Below are positions 8,587-18,491 of a DNA stretch of 64,000 bases, piece by piece (positions within the stretch are counted from its first letter, which is position 1; the number at the start of each line of letters is the position of its first letter). The stretch is from contig CATNEN010000001.1 of NCBI GenBank assembly GCA_950097015.1, forward strand, positions 7,249,001-7,313,000. Reading direction: 5' to 3'. Under the pieces are notes generated by a model. It saw only the letters and a list, made by a program, of their open reading frames with translations. It had not been told where the DNA came from and did no database searches. The translations under genes were made by a program, and so were the position numbers. Source of the stretch: Macrostomum hystrix (Eukaryota > Platyhelminthes > Macrostomidae).

Positions 8587-10680
8587 TTATTGTTGTTGTT
8601 GCTGCTGCTGCAGCTCAGATTGTGGTGATGGTGGCAGTGTCTGTTGAGGCAAAGGTGCTGAGGTTTGCTGCTGTTCCTCTGATTGTGGCGATGGTGGCTG
8701 CGGCTGCGGCAGTGTCTGTTGAGGCAAAGGTGCTGGGGTTTGCTGCTGTTCCTCTGATTGTGGCGATGGTGGCTGCGGCTGCGGCAGTGTCTGTTGAGGC
8801 AAAGGTGCTGGGGTTTGCTGCTGTTCCTCTGATTGTGGCGATGGTGGCTGCGGCTGCGGCAGTGTCTGTTGAGGCAAAGGTGCTGGGGTTTGCTGCTGTT
8901 CCTCTGATTGTGGCGATGGTGGCTGCGGCTGCGGCAGTGTCTGTTGAGGCAAAGGTGCTGGGGTTTGCTGCTGTTCCTCTGATTGTGGCGATGGTGGCTG
9001 CGGCTGCGGCAGTGTCTGTTGAGGCAAAGGTGCTGGGGTTTGCTGCTGTTCCTCTGATTGTGGCGATGGTGGCTGCGGCTGCGGCAGTGTCTGTTGTGGC
9101 AAAGGTGCTGGGGTTTGCGGTTGTTGCTGCTGCTGCTGCTGATCATTCTGTCTAATAGCATCCACCGCGTTGCGAATAGACCAACGCTGCAAAATGTCCG
9201 GCAGTTCAAAGTGATGGAAGAAATAAACCATTGAATGCTGGATAAACAGCCAGCTAGTGGTCAGGGCCAAGCCGCTGTACTGTCCATTAAACCGGTAGTA
9301 ATAAGCATAGAAGCCGGCATGATATAAGAAGAAGAATCTCGGCCAATGTCGCTTAGTGACACTGGTGTGGCACAGCAGTGCCAGAAACTGATCCGATATC
9401 CAAATGATAATTATAACATAGAATGCAGTTGATGAATCTGTGAAAAAATCGCTCATTATAGTCTCCATGCCAACTAAGCCAAGAATGATAGTTAGCAGCT
9501 GGGCTACTGGCAGATTTGGCGGACGCAGTGTAGTGTTGAACTCTAATCTCTGCAATAGGTCGGCGATAAACAGAAATATCTGATGATGCGAATAGCGCAG
9601 CAGCATAGATATGCACAGGGTGAAGATGATCATGATGAAAGCCGATGGTAGATAGCTGCTGCGGCTCATCCACACGTTGACAAAGCGAAACTGATCGCCA
9701 GTAACCACATTGCGAACGAAGCCCTTGTCACCAGATTCGGCTAGACGTTTCAAACTAGCTAGCAGCAGGTCATTGTAGCCAAGAAACTCTTCTAACAGGA
9801 AGCGGCTGAATGCGTTACCAAAGCAGGTGTGATTGTTGGGATCCAGTACGACTAGTTCAACAGGGATTTTTAAATTCTTGCGCGTCTGAGGCGACAGCTT
9901 TAAGAAGCCGTACTCCAACGAGTATTCAATAATATGCTTCTCGCGAGGAAACACGAGATTAGCAAACAGTTCTAGCTCGGTTAGCGTCTCTCTGAAAGGT
10001 TGCAAAGCTTTATCTGTGCTAACGTTCGCGCTGGCAACCAGGTAGTCGAATAGGTAGCCAAGGGTGTCGCCGGAGCTGGCGCCAGCGGTTGCACCGGTGG
10101 GATTAGCGCCGCGCGATGGGAAACGAAAATCTGTCTGCCGATAAACAGTGCCGTTTCGCGAATAGTGCCTGGCGACTAGATCGGCTAGGCTTGGCGGATC
10201 GCACTGCCGGGATAACGCCACATTACGAGCCTGACCACTTGACAATCCATGCTGCTGAGGACTATGAAATGAGACTAGTTGAGCCGCACTGAACTCTTTG
10301 TGATAAGACTGGTTTAGATCGTATCCAGGCGGCGCGGATTTAATAATTTCAACGCGCAATACGCCATTTCTAGGCCAGGTCGCAATCAGATTGTCCATAC
10401 AGGTGACAGGAGCCTTGACAAATATCAGGTGCACGTACATTAGAATCATTAGGGCCACTACGGCAACAACTAGGAGGACGAATTCAATGAAACGACGCGC
10501 CGGAGAAGGAAACGCGCTAGCATAAATGACGCACAGACGATGAAGAAAAAACTCGAATAATTGATCGCGCTCGGCATTATTTACAATGGCGGGCGGAGCC
10601 GCTGGTAGCTGCAGAGGCGGCTGCTGAGCTACTTGTCTTGCTGGCGAATTGCCAGCAGGCTCAGGAACAATGTCCGCCAT
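8587..10680 (-). CDS. TMEM259: Membralin (TMEM259) homologue
   Basis: A single-exon minus-strand gene of 697 residues if started at MADIVPEPAG (10680); an in-frame ATG five codons upstream (10695) would give 702. I prefer the inner ATG because it is followed by G and opens the conserved-looking N-terminus. Residues about 40-90 (FEFFLHRLCVIYASAFPSPA, then a long hydrophobic helix ending YVHLIF) match the membralin N-terminal transmembrane region. Later blocks FRFVNVWMSRSSYLPSAFI, LRYSHHQIFLFIADLL, METIMSDFFTDSSTAFYV and QHSMVYFFHHFELPDILQ are the family's hallmark membrane segments. Membralin is a multi-pass ER membrane protein linked in mammals to ER-associated degradation and neuron survival. 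The last ~180 residues are a P/Q-rich tail of seven 25-residue repeats ending in polyglutamine before TAA. This tail is unusual for the family and is coding minisatellite DNA. The gene is head-to-head with the Ly6-type gene at 11325. Confidence 0.95.
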   Translation of the reverse strand: MADIVPEPAGNSPARQVAQQPPLQLPAAPPAIVNNAERDQLFEFFLHRLCVIYASAFPSPARRFIEFVLLVVAVVALMILMYVHLIFVKAPVTCMDNLIATWPRNGVLRVEIIKSAPPGYDLNQSYHKEFSAAQLVSFHSPQQHGLSSGQARNVALSRQCDPPSLADLVARHYSRNGTVYRQTDFRFPSRGANPTGATAGASSGDTLGYLFDYLVASANVSTDKALQPFRETLTELELFANLVFPREKHIIEYSLEYGFLKLSPQTRKNLKIPVELVVLDPNNHTCFGNAFSRFLLEEFLGYNDLLLASLKRLAESGDKGFVRNVVTGDQFRFVNVWMSRSSYLPSAFIMIIFTLCISMLLRYSHHQIFLFIADLLQRLEFNTTLRPPNLPVAQLLTIILGLVGMETIMSDFFTDSSTAFYVIIIIWISDQFLALLCHTSVTKRHWPRFFFLYHAGFYAYYYRFNGQYSGLALTTSWLFIQHSMVYFFHHFELPDILQRWSIRNAVDAIRQNDQQQQQQQPQTPAPLPQQTLPQPQPPSPQSEEQQQTPAPLPQQTLPQPQPPSPQSEEQQQTPAPLPQQTLPQPQPPSPQSEEQQQTPAPLPQQTLPQPQPPSPQSEEQQQTPAPLPQQTLPQPQPPSPQSEEQQQTPAPLPQQTLPQPQPPSPQSEEQQQTSAPLPQQTLPPSPQSELQQQQQQQ
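8595..9130 (-). repeat. Coding minisatellite, 75 bp unit, in membralin tail
   Basis: Seven copies (six nearly identical, the last shortened) of a 75 bp unit encoding TPAPLPQQTLPQPQPPSPQ plus SEEQQQ. The unit length preserves the frame. Short CAG/CAA runs flank it on both sides and encode polyglutamine. Confidence 0.95.
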
Positions 10681-11324
10681 TAGGGATAGCAGCAAGTATA
10701 CAATGATTTGATTTACCGACTTATCACAAAGTTGCTTATTGTTAAAAGATTATCGCTGTGTAGAATTTTTGCGTTGAGTTGTTGGTTTTGAGTACTGAAA
10801 ATTTGTCGATTTAAAGTTTAGATTAGTTTTCTTTTCTAGAAAGATTTTAGCCTTTCTAAAATACTCTGTATGCTACTTATGAGTAGTAAGGGCAAAAAAG
10901 AAAAACTAAATCGTCAAAGCAAACAAAAACCCAGAATCGAATAGTCGAACTCTAAAAATAACTCGAGTGGATGGAGTGTTGGGGGTTGGCAAACAAGGCT
11001 AGCTAGGCAAGCAAGGCCTCATTTCTGGTCACAAGATTTCTCTACCCTAAACTTTGTAGCACGAGTTCATGGCCTGCCTGAGTGAGACATCCATCGAACC
11101 ATATTTTCAGAGCAGCTCCTTTTAAAAGCAACAACTGTAGTGTAGCTCAAAGAAGAGAAAAGTTCTTGCCCAGCAGCGTGAAAAAGATGCACATAAAATA
11201 CCAAAGCTAGCAGTTTAAATACCGAAATTCAGCGACTACACTTAGAGTTGAAAACTAATATATACCAAGTCTTTAAGCAGTTAAAAAATAGCTTTATATA
11301 TTTGATAGTGATTTTTAAAGAAGC
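10681..11324. promoter_or_regulatory. Shared 5' flank between divergent membralin and Ly6-type genes
   Basis: The 644 bp between two divergent start codons is unique sequence without arrays. It should hold promoter elements for both genes, but I see no unambiguous TATA box or initiator; this is inferred from position only. Confidence 0.35.
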
Positions 11325-13476
11325 ATGCCAGTTTTAATTATTCGAGGTCTTGTCGTTTCACTACTGCTGGCTACACTATTTGGTAATCACTAAAACTGAA
11401 TAATTTCTTATACTATGCTATAGACGTTTTCTACATCCGAAAAAGACATTTCAGCGTCCGGACTAAGCATACAATGCTACGTGGCTAGCGGGAGTATCTA
11501 TTTTAGGGATGGCATCCTACAGACCTGCAGCAATGCCGTCAACTACTGCTATTACTACTTCACGAAGATTGCCGGCATACCGGTAAGCCTCAAGGATTAG
11601 ACTGAAATAAATCAATCCCTTAAAACTAACCCTGCTGAAATTGCTAATTAACAGTTGAAATACCAGATGGGTATTTTAAATGCCCACATTTTTCAGTATC
11701 TTCCGAAATATTCAATTAATTGCTATGAAAATCTGTTGAAATCAACTGAAGAAACTTTCAGAATCATACAACATCGGCATCGTCCAGATATTCAACGATT
11801 CTTTTTGGCGTATATAGTGGCAAAAATATAGGCATAATTTTTCTACTCACAAAAAGCATTATGTAACCATGTCGGCTATCATGTTTGACTATTCTGGATT
11901 GATTAAATTGTTATTTCTATCATTTTTGAACCAATGTTGATTGGCCATATAGGTTTACACAGAGCAATGTTAGTTGTCAGTCACCAGGGTCTTCGACAAG
12001 AACAGCTGAATATCTCGATGCTAATTCAGACGGCTTTGAAAGTTTGTTCTTCGTATTGGACGGAAAATTTTGATTCAGATGGTGGACTTTCATGTACATT
12101 CTCTCGCGACGAGCCTCACCAACCATCCATTAATGTACATCCTTTCCCGGCCAAGCCTCCCCGCCACCCCCAAATGTACATTCTCTCCCGGCCAAGCCTC
12201 ACCCACCACCCCCAAATATACATTCTCTCCCGGCCAAGCCTCACCCGCCACCCCCAAATATACATTCTCTCCCGGCCAAGCCTCACCCGCCACCCCCAAA
12301 TGTACATTCTCTCCCGGCCAAGCCTCACCCACCACCCCCAAATATACATTCTCTCCCGGCCAAGCCTCACCCGCCACCCCCAAATATACATTCTCTCCCG
12401 GCCAAGCCTCACCCACCACCCCCAAATATACATTCTCTCCCGGCCAAGCCTCACCCGCCACCCCCAAATATACATTCTCTCCCGGCCAAGCCTCACCCGC
12501 CACCCCCAAATATACATTCTCTCCCGGCCAAGCCTCACCCACCACCCCCAAATGTACATTCTCTCGCGACGAGCCTCACCAACCATCCATTAATGTACAT
12601 TCTCTCCCGGCCAAGCCTCACCCGCCAGCCCCAAATGTAAATTCTCTCCCGGCCGAGCCTCACCCGCCAGCCCCAAATGTACATTCTCTCCCGGCCAAGC
12701 CTCACCCGCCACCCCAAAATGTAAATTCTCTCACGACGAGCCTCACCCGCCACCCCAAAATGTAAATTCTCTCACGACGAGCCTCACCCGCCAGCCCCAA
12801 ATGTACATTCTCTCCCGGCCAAGCCTCACCCGCCAGCCCCAAATGTACATTCTCTCCCGGCCAAGCCTCACCCGCCACCCCAAAAGGTAAATTCTCTCCC
12901 GGCCAAGCCTCACCCGCCACCCCAAAATGTAAATTCTCTCACGACGAGCCTCACCCGCCACCCCTAATGTACATTCTCTCCCGGCCAAGCCTCACCCGCC
13001 ACCCCAAAATGTATATTCTCTCCCGGCCAAGCCTCACCCGCCACCCCAAAATGTAAATTCTCTCACGACGAGCCTCACCCGCCACCCCAAAATGTAAATT
13101 CTCTCACGACGAGTCTCACCCGCCAGCCCCAAATGTACATTCTCTCCCGGCCAAGCCTCACCTGCCACCCCCTAAATGTACATTCTCTCCCAGCCACTGC
13201 TAATCAATGACGGGGACGTTGCTAGTATTTTGCATATTTACTATTTAGCTAATTAAATACAACTGTCCATCAGAAAATTTATATCATTCTCTCTGCCTTA
13301 CTATACAGTACTACTACAAGAATTGCGGCACTTGCAGTCCTACAATGACAGACTGCATCCAGTGCAACAGCACCAATGGCTGCAACGCTGGAGACAGAGT
13401 ACAGACTACGGCCACAACTCTGTTAGCCTTGTTACTAGCGACCGCACTATGGGCAATGCGACACGACCGAATGTGA
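11325..13476 (+). CDS. Single-domain Ly6/three-finger GPI-type protein
   Basis: Three plus-strand exons join to 117 residues: 11325-11382, 11455-11582 and 13309-13476. Donors are GTAATC and GTAAGC, acceptors TTTCAG and TACAG, phases 1 and 0. Exon 1 (58 nt, the same length as in the Ly6 gene at 1109-1166) encodes the signal peptide MPVLIIRGLVVSLLLATLF. The mature part begins SGLSIQCYVASG, continues with LQTCSNAVNYCYYY, and ends KNCGTCSP..CIQCNSTNGCN, matching the CY..C..C..CGTC..C..CN pattern of the neighbours. A hydrophobic stretch (TTLLALLLATALWAM) near the C-terminus fits a GPI signal. It is probably a small cell-surface protein of unknown ligand. Intron 2 (1.7 kb) is mostly a 42 bp minisatellite. 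AATAAA motifs lie about 170-190 bp past the stop. Confidence 0.85.
12090..13200. repeat. Minisatellite, ~42 bp unit, in Ly6-type intron 2
   Basis: About 26 copies with core TTCTCTCCCGGCCAAGCCTC, in two variant classes (CCCGGCCAAGCC and CACGACGAGCC). The last copies carry CCTGCCACCCCCTAAATG and CCCAGCCA, exactly the variant found inverted at 17080-17390. The 42 bp period keeps several frames open; I regard these ORFs as artefacts. Confidence 0.95.
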
Positions 13477-13940
13477 CGGCAATGACTCGATTAATAATGA
13501 CCTAAAACTATATATCTTAGATAGCTGTTGAGATAAAGAGAAGTTATGAACCTTCCTATTTTTATGATTTATAATTAAATTTTTCTGAATAGAAAGAAAC
13601 GAGTTATTCTAAAAATATTTTTAGTGACTACTTAATTATTTATAATAAAAAAATTTTTTACGAAAAAAATAAAAAAGCACTAAAATCTACGTTGTTAACT
13701 AATTAAATTTATTCAATTTTTAGGACATAGAATATGAAAGTTATAAAACAACTTTCTTACAGCAAGAAGATATTAAACTAGCAAGCATGAAATGCGCACA
13801 GGAATTTAAGTCTTTCAGAACATTTTAACAAGAAGTCACTTAGTCAGAAAAATATCTGATTATGGCAAAATTTTACGTTCGTAAATCTTATGTGTATGAC
13901 TATTCGAATACTTGCTACATAATTCGAATTATTAACTAAA
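13477..13940. other. 3' flank, AT-rich
   Basis: Downstream of the Ly6-type gene. AATAAA near 13643 and 13666 are candidate polyadenylation signals. Nothing else recognised. Confidence 0.45.
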
Positions 13941-13944
13941 TACT

Positions 13945-14520
13945 CCACCTGTCTAACCTACCCGAATCATCTAGCTAATCTACCTGTCTAACCTACCCGA
14001 ATCTACTAGCTAGTCTACCTGTCTAACCTACCCGAATCTACTAGCTAGTCAACCTGTCTAACCTACCCGAATCTACTAGCTAGTCTACCTGTCTAACCTA
14101 CCCGAATCTACTAGCTAGTCAACCTGTCTAACCTACCCGAATCTACTAGCTAGTCTACCTGTCTAACCTACCCGAATCTACTAGCTAATCTACCTGTCTA
14201 ACCTACCCGAATCTACTAGCTAGTCAACCTGTCTAACCTACCCGAATCTACTAGCTAGTCTACCTGTCTAACCTACCCGAATCTACTAGCTAATCTACCT
14301 GTCTAACCTACCCGAATCTACTAGCTAGTCTACCTGTCTAACCTACCGAATCTACTAGCTAATCTACCTGTATAACCTACACGAATCCACTAGCTACTCT
14401 ACCTGTCTAACCTACCCGAATCTACTAGCTAGTCTACCTGTCTAACCTACCCGAATCTACTAGCTAGTCTACCTGTCTAACCTACACGAATCCACTAGCT
14501 ACTCTACCTGTCTACTAATT
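13945..14520. repeat. Minisatellite, 35 bp unit
   Basis: About 16 copies with core CTACCTGTCTAACCTACCCG. It ends about 20 bp past the mL48 stop codon, so the mL48 3' UTR probably runs into it. Confidence 0.95.
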
Positions 14521-14539
14521 CAGGTAGTCAGCGGCATGA

Positions 14540-15124
14540 TCAAGCATTTCCACTGCGGCCGATTTCCATCTGTTTCTTTAGCTCCTGAACCTCCAAATCT
14601 GGCACGAAGCGGAACTCGGTATCCTCCTCAGTTGGCTGCTCAAGCTTCATGCTGACACCTTCCGGCAGATTCTGCATCAGGACGTTAATAAGCATGCCGA
14701 TTTCTACATTAGGCAAGCCATCGATTGTGAGTACTCGGCGATAAGTATTCAACTGGAAACTGTCTCGCACTTGCGTGGACTCGGGCTGGTATAAATCTAC
14801 CACAGTTCTGCGCAGCGGATAAGCCACCTGCTGACAGTTTTCCGATCCCAGGCCGAACTGATTGCGCAACAGACTGTGAGCATATTTCACGAATCTTTCT
14901 AGTGTAGGGTATTCGTAACTGGTGAATGACAGGTTAAACTGGTTGGCTGATGGATAGTCAGCCTTATAATCTAGATACTCTGGTTCGTAGACTCTGGGCA
15001 AGCGTACAGTTGCTGGCTGTTGGCATAGCAACCTGGCTGGTTGACGGGGCAGCGTGTTCAAGCAGCGACGTAGAGGAAGATAGGACAAACGACAGACGGA
15101 GATTAGATTTAGCGAAGATGGCAT
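14540..15124 (-). CDS. MRPL48: Mitochondrial ribosomal protein mL48
   Basis: A single-exon minus-strand gene of 194 residues. The first ~35 residues are rich in Arg, Ser and Leu with no acidic residue (MPSSLNLISVCRLSYLPLRR), consistent with a mitochondrial targeting sequence. The core has the S10-like fold signature of the mL48 family: YEYPTLERFVKYAHSL, then the ladder VAYPLRRTVVDLYQPESTQ, FQLNTYRRVLTIDGL and LPEGVSMKLEQPTEEDTEF. The protein is a structural component of the mitochondrial large ribosomal subunit. The closest alternative, uS10m, shares the fold, but the YEYP..YAH and LPEGVS..TEED blocks favour mL48. The gene is tail-to-tail with the Ly6-type gene. An acceptor-like TCTCTAATTGCAG lies about 20 bp upstream of the ATG, so a spliced or trans-spliced leader is possible. 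Confidence 0.88.
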   Translation of the reverse strand: MPSSLNLISVCRLSYLPLRRCLNTLPRQPARLLCQQPATVRLPRVYEPEYLDYKADYPSANQFNLSFTSYEYPTLERFVKYAHSLLRNQFGLGSENCQQVAYPLRRTVVDLYQPESTQVRDSFQLNTYRRVLTIDGLPNVEIGMLINVLMQNLPEGVSMKLEQPTEEDTEFRFVPDLEVQELKKQMEIGRSGNA

Positions 15125-15249
15125 TTTTATACGGCTGCTAGCTGCAATTAGAGACGATTTTAATTTGCAGAATTAGAAAAAATGACCCGGAATTTTATAT
15201 TTACTAGTTAAATAAATAAGAATAGCTGGTAAAAGTTATCGATAAGAAC

Positions 15250-16110
15250 GACCGTCCGACTATGATAATTGAGCCATAGATAAGTGCCATGGTATAAAAG
15301 CCATGAGTCGGGAGTGCCATTTAATAAGAATGACTCGAGAATGCCATAGATAAGAATACGCTCGTAACTCGAGAGTGCCATAGATAAGAATGACTCGAGA
15401 GTGCCATAGATAAGAATGACTCGAGAGTGCCATAGATAAGAATGTCTCGAGAATGCCATAGATAAGAGTGACTTGAGAGTGCCATAGATAAGAATACGCT
15501 CGTAACTCGAGAGTGCCATAGATAAGAATGACTCGAAACTGCCATAGATAAGAATGACTCGAGAATGCCATAGATAAGAATGACTTAAGAGTGCCATAGA
15601 TAAGAATACGCTCGTAACTCGAGAGTGCCATAGATAAGAATGACTCGAGAATGCCATAGATAAGAATGACTTGAGAGTGCCATAGATAAGAATACGCTCG
15701 TAACTCGAGAGTGCCATAGATAAGAATGACTCGAAACTGCCATAGATAAGAAAGACTCGAGAGTGCCATAGATAAGAATGACTCGAGAGCGCCATAGATA
15801 AGAATGACTCGAGAGTGACATAGATAAGAATGACTCGAAACTGCCATAGATAAGAAAGACGCGAGAATGCCATAGATAAGAATGACTCGAGAGTGCCATA
15901 GATAAGAATGACTCGAGAATGCCATAGATAAGAATGACTTGAGAGTGCCATAGATAAGAATGACTCGAAACTGCCATAGATAAGAATGAGTCGAGAGTGC
16001 CATAGATAAGAATGACTCGAGAGTGCCATAGATAAGAATGACTCGAGAGTGCCATAGATAAGAATGACTCGAGAGTGCCATAGATAAGAATGACTGAAAA
16101 CTGCCATAAA
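15250..16110. repeat. Minisatellite, 26 bp unit with 35 bp variants
   Basis: About 30 copies with core GCCATAGATAAGAATGACTC. Five copies carry an extra ACGCTCGTA segment and give 35 bp units at roughly regular spacing, a higher-order pattern. Minus-strand ORFs of up to 333 codons here are periodic artefacts. Confidence 0.95.
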
Positions 16111-17080
16111 GAAGATTGATTTTAAAATAGCTTTAAAGACTAATAATTTGGTAGTATCATAGATAAGATTGATTTCATAGTGCCATGAATATAAATGACC
16201 CAATGTCAAGTACTTGCATAGTTAAGTCCTTGCTTGCATTAAAAAAGCACATCTATTGATACACAAAAAAAAGAAAAAAAACATTTTCATGCAGCCTAAT
16301 AAATTGCACTCTAGAATATATATTTCCCTTCCATTCAGCTGCAAAAATTTACGGAAATAAAACGGAAATAGAAGTATTTTAGTAAAAAGCGATAACTTTT
16401 AGGAGCAGAAAAGAGGTGGATAATACAAAAACAAAAATGATAAAGAAAGCAATCTGAAAAGGTGTCAAAAAAGAGACGGAAATCAATAGAAAGATTTCTG
16501 ACATAGTAATATGATATCTAGAAAGGAGCTATTTGAAACAAAAACTTGGACTATCGCAGTATTTTTGATAGGATTATGCTTTGCAATTGCGAAGATTGGT
16601 TATATTACTTTAATATAACCAACATATTTCTAAAGTCACTGAAACTAAATTATCTGAATAAATACATTAACTATACTACATAGAACTTTAAGCGATTGGC
16701 AAGTCTATAATTTTTACTAAGTGAGATAGTATAGAAACAATAATTGCAGAGATAAAAATTGACATAAAAAATAAACATTAGAAGATTCAATTTCTGTCTA
16801 CAATTGTCTATTAGGTCGACAAGGAGTAGCGAAAATAAATAACAAACAGTCAAGTGAAAAAAAGCTGAAAATCACAGTGCGCTAAATAACATCTGAACAT
16901 TGTTTAACATTTCTGTAAATATAATACAATAGTACTTCCTACAAATGGGCACAGTTGTCTAACTAGTCTAAAAATAAATAAACAAAGACTCAATACTTAT
17001 GACTGAATAAGCTGCTCATATTTAATTAAGTCAGTTTCACAGCATGGATTGGAACTAGTCAAAGGTTGGACTCCCCCATA
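16111..17080. other. Intergenic, AT-rich
   Basis: No gene, RNA or repeat array recognised. Confidence 0.5.
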
Positions 17081-17084
17081 TCTA

Positions 17085-17390
17085 AGCGAGTGTACATATC
17101 GGGTCGCGGGTGAGGCTTGGCTGGGAGAGAATGTACATTTAGGGGGTGGCAGGTGAGGCTTGGCTGGGAGAGAATGTACATTTAGGGGGTCGCGGGTGAG
17201 GCTTGGCTGGGAGAGAATGTACATTTAGGGGGTGGAAGGTGAGGCTTGGCTGGGAGAGAATGTACATTTAGGGGGTGGTAGGTGAGGCTTGGCTGGGAGA
17301 GAATGTACATTTAGGGGGTGGCGGGTGAGGCTTGGTCGAGAAAGAATGTACATTTTGGGTGTAGAGAGTGAGGCTTAGCATTGAAGAGGT
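17085..17390. repeat. Minisatellite, ~43 bp unit (inverted relative of the 12.1-13.2 kb array)
   Basis: Seven copies with core GAGGCTTGGCTGGGAGAGAA. Its reverse complement (TTCTCTCCCAGCCAAGCCTC) matches the array inside the Ly6-type intron at 12090-13200, especially that array's last units. Confidence 0.95.
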
Positions 17391-18005
17391 GTACATTGAT
17401 GAGACTAGAAGGTAGACCAAGTGTATAATTTCTCAACTCGATCAGAACTACTTTTTTATAAGAAACACAGATGATAGGATAAATAATCGAATGCCGTCGC
17501 TTCGCAGCAGAAATTATAAAGGATTCGCTCTAAACTTTTCAAGAAATGAAACAAACATTTAAATAGTAAAATGTAATAACAGTGAGCTATAAAATAAGAT
17601 TCATAAGCATGGAACGTCTGTTTTTAACAACAATCAATAGCAACAAAAACAGTGGACATGTGTGCTTTTAGTCCACCTCAAGAAGAATGCAAAAAGTGAC
17701 AGGAAAGTAAAAAAAATAAAAACAGCAAAAACAGGCAGTTTTATTTTCCTATGGTTCCTAATAAAGGTCTGCAGAATGCCTTTATAAAACTAGAAACAAA
17801 ACTTAACTGAAACAACGAAGCTGTTGGATAAGCATTCTAAAAGCTGTTTTAGTTTGTTTGCAAACTACTAAAAGTAAGAATAACCAATGAACTAAATTAT
17901 AATTCGTTTAATTTTACAACGATTGCTAGAAATACATAAAATACAGATTTGATTTTTATAAACCTGGTAATTCCGTTATCTAGCACAACCAGTTTTAATT
18001 TTGCG
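17391..18005. other. Intergenic, AT-rich
   Basis: No feature recognised. Confidence 0.5.
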
Positions 18006-18009
18006 GTTT

Positions 18010-18440
18010 AGTAAGCCTGACCTTCTATGACTCATCTAGATGACTTACTATGACCCATCTAGATGATCTACTATTACCTATCTAGATAATCTACTATGAC
18101 CCATCTAGATGACCTACTATGACCCATCTAGATGACCTACTATGACCCATCTAAATGACCTACTATGACCCATCTAGATGACCTACTATGACCCATCTAG
18201 ATGATCTATTATTACCTAACCAGATGACCTTCTATGACCACATTGTATGACCTATATGACCCATCTAGATGACCTACTTCGATCCATCTATATGACCTAC
18301 TACGATCCATCTAGATGACCTATTACGATCCATCTAGATGACCTATTACGATCCATCTAAATAATCTACTATGAACCATCGACATGACCTACAATGACCA
18401 TCCTAGATGACCTAAAAATTCCCAACAAGATGACCTACTA
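18010..18440. repeat. Minisatellite, 23 bp unit
   Basis: About 18 copies with core CCTACTATGACCCATCTAGA, degenerate on the right. It lies just beyond the stop codon of CRAL-TRIO gene A. Confidence 0.93.
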
Positions 18441-18491
18441 TGACCCAGACAGGTCAACCAGACCCAAGACCTAACGATTCAAGCTGGACAT

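Noticed and set aside
12070-12765. Plus-strand 231-codon and other ORFs rich in Pro/Ser
   Set aside because: They lie inside a 42 bp intronic minisatellite and exist in several frames on both strands.
15208-16209. 333-codon minus-strand ORF with repeated SHSYLWHSRVI
   Set aside because: Translation of a 26 bp array; hydrophobic look is a by-product of the repeat.
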